A stretch of 64,000 nt of DNA from Chitinophaga sp. MM2321 (GTDB lineage Bacteria; Bacteroidota; Bacteroidia; Chitinophagales; Chitinophagaceae). The first letter of the stretch is position 1. Each line of letters begins with the position of its first letter. Below, piece after piece: positions 17,629-25,481 of the stretch. The translations under genes and the position numbers were made by a program. Where the stretch lies: assembly GCF_964033635.1 (NCBI RefSeq), contig NZ_OZ035533.1:4650001-4714000 (forward strand). Reading direction: 5' to 3'. The notes below the pieces were generated by a model. It was not told the DNA's origin and ran no database searches. It saw nothing but the letters and a program-made list of their open reading frames with translations.

Positions 17629-18570
17629 ATGACGACAGTTCAATTGGAGTACATTGTTGCGGTAGAAACATACAGAAGTTTTGTGATGGCGGCGGAAAAG
17701 TGCTTTGTAACGCAGCCCACACTGAGTATGCAGATACAGAAGTTGGAAGATGAACTGGGTATTAAATTATTTGACCGGAGTAAATTACCGGTAGTACCTA
17801 CAGAAATAGGCATCGCAGTAATTTCACAGGCAAGGATCATCCTGAAAGAAAATGCCCGTATCCGTGAAATAATTGCAGACCAGAAGAAAGAAGTACAGGG
17901 AACGCTTAAAGTGGGTATTATCCCTACCCTGGCGCCTTACCTCCTCCCCCGCATCCTGACGGGCTTCATGAAAAAATACCCGAAAGTAAAGCTGGAAATC
18001 TGGGAATATCCTACCGAACAAATCATTCAACAATTAAAACAGGAGTTGCTGGATTGCGGTCTGCTGGCCACTCCTCTGAATAATCCGCATTTGGAAGAAC
18101 ATCCGCTGTTCTACGAATCCTTTGTGGTATACACGGCTAAAAGTAACCCCTTGTATGAAAAGAAAATAGTACGGGCAGAAGAACTGGAACTCAAAGACGT
18201 ATGGTTGCTGAATGAAGGCCACTGTATGCGCAACCAGGTACTGAATATCTGCAACGACAAATTCACCATGGGGGAACACAAAAATCTCGAATACAATACC
18301 GGCAGTGTGGAAACATTGAAAAGAATGGTGGACCTCAATGAAGGATATACCATTTTACCGGAACTTTCCCTGCAGGACCTGTCTGCACGCCAGCTTAACA
18401 TGGTGCGCTATTTCAAGGCCCCTGAGCCAGTAAGAGAGATCAGTCTGGTTACACATCGCCATTTCATAAAACAGGCGCTTATTGAGGCCTTTAAGAAGGA
18501 AATACTGGCACATGTACCAGAGAAGACCAAAGTGCAGAAGAATAAGAAAGTAATAGATATAAATATTTAG
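17629..18570 (+). CDS. oxyR: Redox-sensing LysR-type regulator OxyR
   Basis: A 313-residue LysR regulator: winged helix-turn-helix at residues 1-60 (SFVMAAEKCFVTQPTLS, ELGIKLFDRS), then a periplasmic-binding-protein-like sensor domain. The sensor contains GHCMRNQVLNIC, placing cysteines at residues 199 and 208, the same spacing and numbering as the peroxide-sensing disulfide pair of E. coli OxyR. It should activate catalase/peroxidase genes on oxidation; no such target lies in the window. The last codons (ATA AAT ATT TAG) are inside the left arm of a 141-base palindrome, giving an I-N-I C-terminus. Confidence 0.93.
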   Translation: MTTVQLEYIVAVETYRSFVMAAEKCFVTQPTLSMQIQKLEDELGIKLFDRSKLPVVPTEIGIAVISQARIILKENARIREIIADQKKEVQGTLKVGIIPTLAPYLLPRILTGFMKKYPKVKLEIWEYPTEQIIQQLKQELLDCGLLATPLNNPHLEEHPLFYESFVVYTAKSNPLYEKKIVRAEELELKDVWLLNEGHCMRNQVLNICNDKFTMGEHKNLEYNTGSVETLKRMVDLNEGYTILPELSLQDLSARQLNMVRYFKAPEPVREISLVTHRHFIKQALIEAFKKEILAHVPEKTKVQKNKKVIDINI

Positions 18571-18697
18571 GGATTTACGGATTTTTTGATTTTGATATTT
18601 GAAATGCAGCGAAGACTGATATTTATAATATTTAATAATCTTCGCTGCATTTCAAATATCAAAATCAAAAAATCCGTAAATCCCTAAATATTTATAT
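18557..18697. repeat. Perfect 59-base inverted repeat joining two convergent gene ends
   Basis: Left arm 18557-18615 and right arm 18639-18697 are exact reverse complements over 59 bases, with a 23-base loop. The left arm contains the last four codons and stop of oxyR, and the right arm ends on the first base of the stop triplet of the minus-strand M48 protease. The core is GAAATGCAGCGAAGA, a one-base variant of the common core. The arms differ from those at 17435 in both sequence and length. Confidence 0.95.
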
Positions 18698-19500
18698 TAT
18701 TTCACCGGTGTATAATACTTCATCGCTTCCGGCATCAGCTGTTGTAATTTTTGTACGCGGGTAGCATCGCTGGGGTGCGTGCTGAGGAATTCAGGTGGCT
18801 TCTGACCAGTGCTCATATTGGCCATACGCTGCCAGAAAGGAACGGCTTCCTGCGGATTGTATCCTGCCATCGCCATAAATATTATGCCCAGGTGATCTGC
18901 TTCCAGCTCATTTGAACGGGAAAAAGCCAGCATACCTACGTTTCCGCCTACGCCTACTGCCTGGTTAAAGATGTTTACTGCAGTGGGATTTTTACCCAAT
19001 GCCACGGAACCGGCTACCTGTATACCCTGCGCCAGTAAGCCCTGACTCATACGCTCGTTACCATGACGCGCAATGGCATGCGCTATTTCATGTCCCATTA
19101 CACAGGCCAGTGCTGTTTCGTTCTGTGTTACCGGCAATAACCCGGTGTACACCACTACTTTACCACCCGGCATGCACCAGGCATTCACTTCCTTATTATT
19201 CACCAGGTTAAATTCCCACTTGTAACTCGCTACCTCATTGCCCATATTATGCTGGGTCATATATCGCGTAACTGCCGCTGAGATACGTTGGCCAACACGC
19301 TTCACCATATCCGCATCCTTGCTGGTACCCTGCGATACGACCTTATTGGAAGATAAAAATGTTTGATACTCCTGGAGTGCCATAGATTGCATGGTGCTTT
19401 CAGGGAGGAGGTTTAACTGGCTACGGCCGGTAATAGGTACGCGCGAACACGATGCTATTAAACCAATGCATACAGGAAAGAGGAATCCGATCTTTTTCAT
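18697..19500 (-). CDS. M48-family zinc metalloprotease lipoprotein (BepA/LoiP-like)
   Basis: The start at 19500 gives a 267-residue protein with a lipoprotein signal (MKKIGFLFPVCIGLIASC, Cys18); an upstream non-ATG extension is rejected. The zinc site is the HEIAH motif in CVMGHEIAHAIARHG, with the third ligand in SNELEADHLGIIFMA. YTGLLPVTQNETALA and STHPSDATRVQKLQQLMP are typical of this periplasmic family, which degrades or chaperones misfolded outer-membrane proteins. It has no TPR domain, so it is the short type. Its stop touches the palindrome shared with oxyR. Confidence 0.93.
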   Translation of the reverse strand: MKKIGFLFPVCIGLIASCSRVPITGRSQLNLLPESTMQSMALQEYQTFLSSNKVVSQGTSKDADMVKRVGQRISAAVTRYMTQHNMGNEVASYKWEFNLVNNKEVNAWCMPGGKVVVYTGLLPVTQNETALACVMGHEIAHAIARHGNERMSQGLLAQGIQVAGSVALGKNPTAVNIFNQAVGVGGNVGMLAFSRSNELEADHLGIIFMAMAGYNPQEAVPFWQRMANMSTGQKPPEFLSTHPSDATRVQKLQQLMPEAMKYYTPVK

Positions 19501-19600
19501 GGGTGAATCATTTATTAAAATGCGAAAAGCATAAAGCAAAAAGCATGCACACTTTAAAGAGCCCTGCTTTCTGGTTTATGCTTCACGTCTATAGCTACAA

Positions 19601-20242
19601 TTAGTTTTTCTCTTTCCTGTTCTTAAATAAGGGCACTTTACTCTCGCTGCCTTTCAACAGCCGTGTAATGTTCTTCTGATGGGTTAATACCACCATCAAT
19701 GCCACTGCTATCGCAAAGATGCGGTAAAAGATCTCAGGCTCATTGAAAATGTAAAGGATCAATATCGGAAATGCGATACTGGCAATGATAGAACTCAATG
19801 ATACATACCTGGTTAAAAAGAGGATCATCAGGAAAACGCCCACACAGCACAGTGCTACTAAAGGTTGTATAGCCAGCACCAAACCAAACAGTGTGGCAAT
19901 TCCCTTACCACCCCTGAAGTTTGCCCATATCGGAAAAATGTGACCTACCACTGCGGAAAGCCCCAGTCCTATCTGTAAATTAACCAGCTGTGTCAGGTGT
20001 TCGGGATCGTGATAATAAGGTACCAGGTAGGCCAACCGCACTGCCAATACGCCTTTCATCATATCCACCACCATCACAAATGTACCAGCTTTAGGTCCGA
20101 GAACCCTGAATGTGTTGGTAGCTCCGGCATTACCACTTCCATACTCCCTGATATCCATGCCGAAAACACCTTTACTTACCCAAACAGCTGTAGGAACAGA
20201 TCCTATCAGATAAGCGCATATAAGCAATAAAAATTCTGTCAT
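19601..20242 (-). CDS. plsY: Acyl-phosphate:glycerol-3-phosphate acyltransferase
   Basis: Integral membrane enzyme that makes lysophosphatidic acid from glycerol-3-phosphate and acyl-phosphate, the first step of phospholipid synthesis. The 213-residue protein has the three cytoplasmic motifs: IGSVPTAVWVSK, the glycerol-3-phosphate loop REYGSGNAGATNTFR, and FRGGKGIATLFG, plus about five hydrophobic helices. ATG at 20242 is chosen over a GTG one codon upstream. The C-terminus is basic (KVPLFKNRKEKN). The gap to prmA upstream (20243-20369) is AT-rich and holds a weak hairpin near 20310-20340 that may end prmA transcription. Confidence 0.96.
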   Translation of the reverse strand: MTEFLLLICAYLIGSVPTAVWVSKGVFGMDIREYGSGNAGATNTFRVLGPKAGTFVMVVDMMKGVLAVRLAYLVPYYHDPEHLTQLVNLQIGLGLSAVVGHIFPIWANFRGGKGIATLFGLVLAIQPLVALCCVGVFLMILFLTRYVSLSSIIASIAFPILILYIFNEPEIFYRIFAIAVALMVVLTHQKNITRLLKGSESKVPLFKNRKEKN

Positions 20243-20369
20243 CACTATAAGTTAGGAATGCTAAGATAACAAATTCTGCGTTAAAATTAAGGGAATATTA
20301 GAAAAGTTTATAACACAAAAGTTGGATTATCAACACTTTTTATATATTTTTTTTAATGTATCATCCACA

Positions 20370-21185
20370 CTAAGCCACAAACTGCATCGCCAGCCAGTTA
20401 TCTTTTTCAATTTTTTTCTGTAGAGAGAAGCCCACCGGAATTGCCGCCGCCAGGATCTGTTCTTCATCGGAAGGCAATATCCCGCTCAGCAACAGGATGC
20501 CGCCCGGTTGCAGCAGGCGATGCATATCTGCCATAAAGTGCAGCAGCACATTGCAGTTGATATTGGCAAGAACAATATCGTAGGTAGCTGTAACAGCATC
20601 CAGGCTATCAGCCTGCCATACACGTATTTTATGGGTGTTGTTGGCAGCAATATTCTCCATCGTGTTATTCACTGCCCACTCATCATAATCAATTGCATCC
20701 AGCTTCGCAGCGCCCATCATTTCCGCCAGGATGGCGAGGATGCCGGTACCAGTGCCGAAATCGAACACGCTTTTACCCGTGAAAGACAAGCCCTGCATCA
20801 GTTTGATCATGGAAGAAGTAGTGGCATGATGCCCCGTACCAAAAGCCATTTTAGGCGTGATCACTATTTCGTAAGTAGGCGTGGGTGAAAAGGGCGGGTG
20901 AAAAGCAGCCCTGATGCCACAGAAATCATCTACCTGCACCGGTTCAAAATTGCTCTCCCAAAGCGCATTCCAGTTGACCTGCTGAATCGTTTCCTGCGTA
21001 TAGGCGACACCGTATGGCGCTAATACATCTTTCAATACAACTTCATTAAAATCAGCTTCGGGAATGTAGGCAATCAGGAGATCAGGCTGTTCTTCAAACC
21101 CTTCAAAACCAGCAGCAGACAACTGTGCAATCAACAGGTCGGTTTGCTCCGGTCCTACCTGTATCGTAATAGCGATATGTGACAT
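20370..21185 (-). CDS. prmA: Ribosomal protein L11 methyltransferase
   Basis: Methylates ribosomal protein L11. The 271-residue protein has an N-terminal substrate-recognition domain (about residues 1-75) and a C-terminal SAM domain with PKMAFGTGHHATTSSM, VFDFGTGTGILAILA, DYDEWAVNNTMENI and VLANINCNVLL, the last being the NPPY-like motif of this family. ATG 21185 is preferred to a TTG nine bases upstream. A TATATTTG box ends seven bases before the start, so the message may be leaderless. Confidence 0.94.
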   Translation of the reverse strand: MSHIAITIQVGPEQTDLLIAQLSAAGFEGFEEQPDLLIAYIPEADFNEVVLKDVLAPYGVAYTQETIQQVNWNALWESNFEPVQVDDFCGIRAAFHPPFSPTPTYEIVITPKMAFGTGHHATTSSMIKLMQGLSFTGKSVFDFGTGTGILAILAEMMGAAKLDAIDYDEWAVNNTMENIAANNTHKIRVWQADSLDAVTATYDIVLANINCNVLLHFMADMHRLLQPGGILLLSGILPSDEEQILAAAIPVGFSLQKKIEKDNWLAMQFVA

Positions 21186-21191
21186 AGGCGG

Positions 21192-21199
21192 CAAATATA
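21192..21199 (-). promoter_or_regulatory. Bacteroidota -7 box of prmA
   Basis: TATATTTG on the minus strand fits TAnnTTTG directly upstream of the ATG at 21185. No TTG is seen at the usual -33 distance, so the promoter call is moderate. Confidence 0.5.
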
Positions 21200-21258
21200 A
21201 TCAATTGCCCGTAACCGCCTGCCAGTCGCATACTTATTTCACATTAAGATTAAAATAA

Positions 21259-21288
21259 GAAAGCAGCCTCCAAAAGGAGACTGCTTTC
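21259..21288 (-). terminator. Intrinsic terminator of pnp
   Basis: A 13-base stem with one mismatch (21259-21271 with 21276-21288, loop AAAA) is followed on the minus strand by TTATTTTAAT. It lies 45 bases after the pnp stop. Confidence 0.8.
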
Positions 21289-21332
21289 CTGTTTTATCTA
21301 ATTTCAGTTATCAACAGTTTGTAACACCGGAA

Positions 21333-23675
21333 CTATGCTTCCTCGTCGAAAGTAGGTTCCTGTGGTTTTTCCGGACGTTCAGGACGGGGACCACGGTCAC
21401 CACCACCACGACTGTCGCGGCTATCACGTCTGTCACCACCACCACCGCGTCTGTCGTCGCGTGGACCACGGCTATCACGCCTGTCGCCACCACGATCGCC
21501 ACGATCACGGAAATCGCCTCTGTCACCACGATCATCGCGTTCAGGTCTTTCTACGTAACCTTCCGGTTTAGGCATCAGCACTTTGCGGCTCAGCTTAAAC
21601 TTACCGGTTTTAGGATCGGTGCCAGTGAGTTTTACTTTTACTTTTTCACCTTCTTCCAGCACACCTTCCATTGTTTCCAGGCGTTTCCAGGAAACTTCAG
21701 AGATGTGGAGTAATCCCTGTTTGCCAGGCATAAACTCTACGAAAGCGCCATAAGGCATGATGGATTTCACAACAGATTCGTATACTTCCCCTACTTCAGG
21801 GATAGCAACGATTCCTTTCACCCATGCAACGGCTTTGTCCAGGCTTTCTTTCTGTGCAGAGAAGATACTTACTTCACCGGTTTCACCAACTTCTTCGATG
21901 TTGATGGTAGTACCGGTTTCGCGTTGGATCTCCTGTATAATTTTACCACCGGGTCCGATTACAGCGCCGATAAATTCACGGTCGATGATGATCTTCTCCA
22001 TGCGTGGTGCATGTGGTTTAGGTTCAGGACGGGCAACAGGGAATGCTTCGTACATCGCTTCCACGATGTGCAGGCGTCCTTTTTTGGCCTGAGCCAGTGC
22101 GGAGCGCATTACATCCATGCTTAAACCGTCTACTTTGATATCCATCTGGATACCAACGATACCATCGCGGGTACCGGTTACTTTGAAATCCATATCACCC
22201 AGGTGATCTTCATCACCGAGGATATCGGTTAATACCGCCCATTTGCCATCTGAAGCACGGGAGATAAGTCCCATTGCCACACCGGAAACGTGTTTCGGTA
22301 AAGGTACACCTGCATCCATCAGTGCCAGTGAACCGGCACAAACGGTAGCCATGGAGGAAGAACCGTTGGATTCCAGGATGTCGGAAACCACTCTTACTGT
22401 GTAAGCATAGTCACTACCCGGCATCATTTGCTTCAGTGAGCGCATCGCCAGGTTACCATGACCTACTTCACGACGGCCGGGGCCGCGCATCATTTTCACC
22501 TCACCGGTAGAGAAGGGAGGGAAATTGTAGTGCAGGATGAATTTGGAGTAGTTGGAAACAGCTGCACTTTCTACCAGTAGCTCATCATCCGGTGTACCCA
22601 GGGTTACAGTAGTCAGGGACTGTGTTTCGCCACGGGTAAACAGGGCAGAACCATGCGGGGAAGGCAGGATATCTGTTTCCATTGCCAGCGGACGAACCTG
22701 ATCCAGTGCACGGCCATCCAGACGAACGGATTCGTCCAGGATCATGTTGCGGATCACTTCTTTTTCCAGATCATGCAGGTATTCTTTTACCAGCGGCTGA
22801 TCTTCTTCCGGCAATTCTCCCAGGTGTTCTTTCAGCTCTACACCAATAGCGGAGAACGCATCGCTGCGGTCATGCTTGGCAGAGGCCGATTTGGCAATCT
22901 GGTAGATTTTATCTTTTGCGAAAGCAGTTATTTTTGCTTTCAGTTCTTCGTTTTCGTGCGGCTGTGCGTATTCACGCTTGCCTTTCTGACCTTTCAGATC
23001 ACGCAGTTCTTCCTGCGCTTTCACCTGCACTTTGATAGCAGCGTGTGCTACTTCAATTGCCTGGATCAGGTCTTCTTCCTGGCATTCCTTGCTCTCACCT
23101 TCTACCATCATGATGTTCTTTCCAGTAGCACCAATGATGAAATCCATATCGGCTTTCGCCAGTTCTGTACGGTTAGGGTTGACCACGAATTTACCGTCGA
23201 TGCGGGCAACACGTGCCTCGGAAATGATTTCCTGGATAGGCACATCAGAAACGGCTAAAGCAGCAGACGCAGCCAGACAGGCCAGTGCATCAGGCATTAC
23301 TTCAGGATCGGAAGAGATGAGCGAAACCAGTACCTGCACTTCGCAGAGATAGTTATCGGGAAACAAAGGGCGCAGGGCGCGGTCGATCAAGCGGGAGATC
23401 AGTACTTCGGAGTCTGACAGTCTGCCTTCACGTTTAAAGAAGGAACCGGGTATGCGGCCGGCGGAGGCAAATTTTTCCTGGTAGTCAACAGTAAGCGGGA
23501 AGAATGACTGGCCTGGTTTGGGTTCTTTATTAGCTACCACAGTGGCAAGCAATATAGCATTCCCTAAACGCACCGTAACCGCACCGTCAGCCTGGCGGGC
23601 CAACTTGCCGGTTTCGATGGTCACCATACGACCGTCTCCTATATCGAATTTCACTGAAATAGGTGTCAGATTCAT
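21333..23675 (-). CDS. pnp: Polyribonucleotide nucleotidyltransferase (PNPase)
   Basis: Phosphorolytic 3'-5' exoribonuclease of the RNA degradation machinery. The 780-residue protein shows the first RNase PH domain (GRIPGSFFKREGRLSDSE), the helical linker, the second RNase PH domain (ETQSLTTVTLGT, GPGRREVGHGNLA, GSSSMATVCAGSLALMDAG), then KH (GAVIGPGGKIIQEIQRETG) and S1 (AFVEFMPGKQGLLHISEVS) domains. About 65 extra C-terminal residues form a low-complexity tail built from D-R-G-D-R-G and G-G-D-R-R-D-S repeats ending in an acidic EEA. It follows rpsO, the usual bacterial order, with a terminator-like hairpin between them. Confidence 0.98.
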   Translation of the reverse strand: MNLTPISVKFDIGDGRMVTIETGKLARQADGAVTVRLGNAILLATVVANKEPKPGQSFFPLTVDYQEKFASAGRIPGSFFKREGRLSDSEVLISRLIDRALRPLFPDNYLCEVQVLVSLISSDPEVMPDALACLAASAALAVSDVPIQEIISEARVARIDGKFVVNPNRTELAKADMDFIIGATGKNIMMVEGESKECQEEDLIQAIEVAHAAIKVQVKAQEELRDLKGQKGKREYAQPHENEELKAKITAFAKDKIYQIAKSASAKHDRSDAFSAIGVELKEHLGELPEEDQPLVKEYLHDLEKEVIRNMILDESVRLDGRALDQVRPLAMETDILPSPHGSALFTRGETQSLTTVTLGTPDDELLVESAAVSNYSKFILHYNFPPFSTGEVKMMRGPGRREVGHGNLAMRSLKQMMPGSDYAYTVRVVSDILESNGSSSMATVCAGSLALMDAGVPLPKHVSGVAMGLISRASDGKWAVLTDILGDEDHLGDMDFKVTGTRDGIVGIQMDIKVDGLSMDVMRSALAQAKKGRLHIVEAMYEAFPVARPEPKPHAPRMEKIIIDREFIGAVIGPGGKIIQEIQRETGTTINIEEVGETGEVSIFSAQKESLDKAVAWVKGIVAIPEVGEVYESVVKSIMPYGAFVEFMPGKQGLLHISEVSWKRLETMEGVLEEGEKVKVKLTGTDPKTGKFKLSRKVLMPKPEGYVERPERDDRGDRGDFRDRGDRGGDRRDSRGPRDDRRGGGGDRRDSRDSRGGGDRGPRPERPEKPQEPTFDEEA

Positions 23676-23754
23676 AATAAAGTGAGGATTAAATATAAAG
23701 TTATTCTTTTTTCATCGTAAAGAAAGAACAACAAAACATATACATACAAAAAAA

Positions 23755-23782
23755 CTATTCCCAACCTAAAAGTTGGGAATAG
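23755..23782 (-). terminator. Hairpin between rpsO and pnp
   Basis: A perfect 11-base stem (CTATTCCCAAC / GTTGGGAATAG, loop of six) is followed by TTTTTTTG on the minus strand. It lies 20 bases after the rpsO stop. It may be a terminator or attenuator, or an RNase III target as known for rpsO-pnp in enterobacteria. Confidence 0.8.
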
Positions 23783-23801
23783 AGCTATAATTAAGTCTTG
23801 G

Positions 23802-24074
23802 TTATTTCCTGATACCTAACTTCTCGATGAGGGCACGGTAGCCTGTGAGGTTAGTTTTAGTCAGATAAGTAAGCAAACGCTTTCTCTGACCTACCATCTT
23901 CATCAAACCACGGTGGGTTGAGAAATCTTTTTTGTTTTGTTTCAGGTGACCGGAGATGCTGTTGATACGCTCAGTCAGCAGTGCTATTTGCGCTTCCACA
24001 GAGCCTGTATTTTTTTCGCTTCCACCAAATTCCTTAAAAATATTGGCTTTCTTTTCAACAGTTAAGTAAGACAT
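23802..24074 (-). CDS. rpsO: 30S ribosomal protein S15
   Basis: The 90-residue start at 24074 ([17 protein letters not shown]) gives the normal S15 length; upstream in-frame codons lie in the 5' leader. Family features include [45 protein letters not shown] and the C-terminal [13 protein letters not shown]15 binds the central domain of 16S rRNA. A strong promoter is at 24129-24159, leaving a leader of roughly 50 bases. Confidence 0.98.
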   Translation of the reverse strand: MSYLTVEKKANIFKEFGGSEKNTGSVEAQIALLTERINSISGHLKQNKKDFSTHRGLMKMVGQRKRLLTYLTKTNLTGYRALIEKLGIRK

Positions 24075-24128
24075 CTTTAATAATAAATAAGTAATAATAA
24101 TGTTTTTTTCGTCGCTATTTTTCCGGGG

Positions 24129-24159
24129 CAAAGGTAGTTCAAAAAATACGAATTACCAA
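24129..24159 (-). promoter_or_regulatory. Bacteroidota promoter of rpsO
   Basis: On the minus strand TTG (24159-24157), a 20-base spacer and TACCTTTG (24136-24129) followed by C match the consensus closely. Confidence 0.75.
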
Positions 24160-24237
24160 TAAAGCGGAAATTTTATAACTTGTGCTGAATAATTAACAAC
24201 TGTAAATCTTTCTCTCTCAATAACAAAGAAAAATATA

Positions 24238-24933
24238 TTAAGAAGAAAAATTAACTGCCGCATTATCAGTTACATATCCATTTTCTGTACGCAGCACACG
24301 GGATGGGAACTTCTGTAATACGATATAATCATGCGTCGCCATTACAATCGCGGTGCCTTCCCGGCAAATGCGGAATAACAGCTGCATGATACCATCAGAC
24401 GTTTCAGGGTCCAGGTTACCGGTGGGTTCATCTGCCAGGATCAGCTTGGGTGAATTCAGCATCGCACGCGCAATATCCACACGCTGCTGCTCCCCGCCCG
24501 ACAACTCATAAGGCATTTTAAACCCTTTGGTGCCGAGACCTACCTTATCCAGCACATCTGCAATCTTGTCTTCCATCTGCTTCTGGTCCTGCCAGCCGGT
24601 AGCCCGCAAAGCAAATTTCAGGTTATCGTGTACGTTACGATCTGTCAGCAATTGAAAATCCTGAAATACAACCCCCAGGTTGCGGCGCAGGTAAGGTACT
24701 TTTTTCCAATCCATCTTCTTCAGATCAAAACCCACCACCTGGCCGGTGCCGTCGTTCAACGACAAATCACCATACAGGGTTTTCAACAGGCTGGATTTAC
24801 CAGTACCCGTTTTCCCAATGAGATACACAAACTCTCCCTTGTTTACCGTGATATTTACATCAGATAAAATCAACGAATTTCCCTGGTATACACTGGCGTT
24901 TGTTAATTGGATGATAGGTTGTTCAGGCGTCAT
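24238..24933 (-). CDS. ftsE: Cell-division ABC ATPase FtsE
   Basis: The start at ATG 24933 gives 231 residues. Walker A is GKTGTGKSSLL, the Q-loop is VFQDFQLL, the signature LSGGEQQRVDIARA, Walker B LILADEPTGNLD and the switch histidine ATHD. The RNVHDNLKFALRATG segment and overall shape fit FtsE, which with FtsX couples cell-wall hydrolase activation to division. No ftsX is adjacent in the window, so a LolD-like role cannot be wholly excluded. A TATTTTTG box lies at 24972-24979. Confidence 0.85.
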   Translation of the reverse strand: MTPEQPIIQLTNASVYQGNSLILSDVNITVNKGEFVYLIGKTGTGKSSLLKTLYGDLSLNDGTGQVVGFDLKKMDWKKVPYLRRNLGVVFQDFQLLTDRNVHDNLKFALRATGWQDQKQMEDKIADVLDKVGLGTKGFKMPYELSGGEQQRVDIARAMLNSPKLILADEPTGNLDPETSDGIMQLLFRICREGTAIVMATHDYIVLQKFPSRVLRTENGYVTDNAAVNFSS

Positions 24934-24971
24934 GTCCTTATTTCTGTTTAATACAAACTGATTCTTGCGGG

Positions 24972-24979
24972 CAAAAATA
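24972..24979 (-). promoter_or_regulatory. Candidate -7 box of ftsE
   Basis: TATTTTTG followed by C on the minus strand fits TAnnTTTG, 38 bases before the chosen ATG. A -33 TTG at proper spacing was not found. Confidence 0.45.
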
Positions 24980-25065
24980 ACCAATTAAAAAATAACTCGT
25001 TGTGATAATATATACAAAAATCATCTCCCCCCTCCTGCTTATCTCTGCTAAAAAAATAATTGTAC

Positions 25066-25081
25066 AACTAAACACTTAGTT
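25066..25081. promoter_or_regulatory. Candidate BlaI-type operator dyad
   Basis: A perfect dyad AACTAA-N4-TTAGTT lies 28 bases before the blaI-like gene, in the divergent gap with ftsE. BlaI/MecI repressors bind short dyads in their own promoter, so this is a plausible operator. The assignment is by position and symmetry only. Confidence 0.45.
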
Positions 25082-25109
25082 ATAACTTGGATTTATAATT
25101 AAACCCGAC

Positions 25110-25481
25110 ATGAAACAACTTACCAAAGCAGAGGAACAGATTATGCAGGCGCTCTGGCAAACAGGACCCGCTTTTGTAAAAGATATCATCGAAGTCATGC
25201 CCGAACCAAAACCCCATTACAATACCGTGTCCACTCTGGTAAAGATCCTGATAGAAAAAGGGTTTATCGACTTTAAAGCCTATGGTAAGTCACACCAGTA
25301 TTTTGCCCTGATAACAAAAGATGCTTACAGCCATAAAACAATGAGCACCCTCGTGAAAGGCTATTTCGGAGGGTCTTTCAGCAACATGGTATCGTTCTTT
25401 GTAAAAGAAAAGGAACTGAGTATAACTGATCTCGAAAAACTGGTGCAAAAAATTAAAGACACGCAAAAACCCAGGCCATGA
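25110..25481 (+). CDS. BlaI/MecI/CopY-family transcriptional repressor
   Basis: A 123-residue winged-helix repressor with the family opening LTKAEEQIMQALWQTGPAFVKDI, the recognition-helix region HYNTVSTLVKILIEKGFI and a C-terminal dimerisation helix. Such repressors are cleaved after signalling by a partner M56 membrane protease, which here is encoded by the next gene with a 4-base overlap. In Bacteroidota these pairs usually control genes other than beta-lactamase, and none is adjacent. Regulated genes are unknown. Confidence 0.93.
   Translation: MKQLTKAEEQIMQALWQTGPAFVKDIIEVMPEPKPHYNTVSTLVKILIEKGFIDFKAYGKSHQYFALITKDAYSHKTMSTLVKGYFGGSFSNMVSFFVKEKELSITDLEKLVQKIKDTQKPRP

Noticed and set aside
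21311..21571. Overlapping His/Asp-rich and Val-rich frames at the pnp 3' end
   Set aside because: They are alternative-frame readings of the repetitive D-R-G-D tail codons of PNPase.
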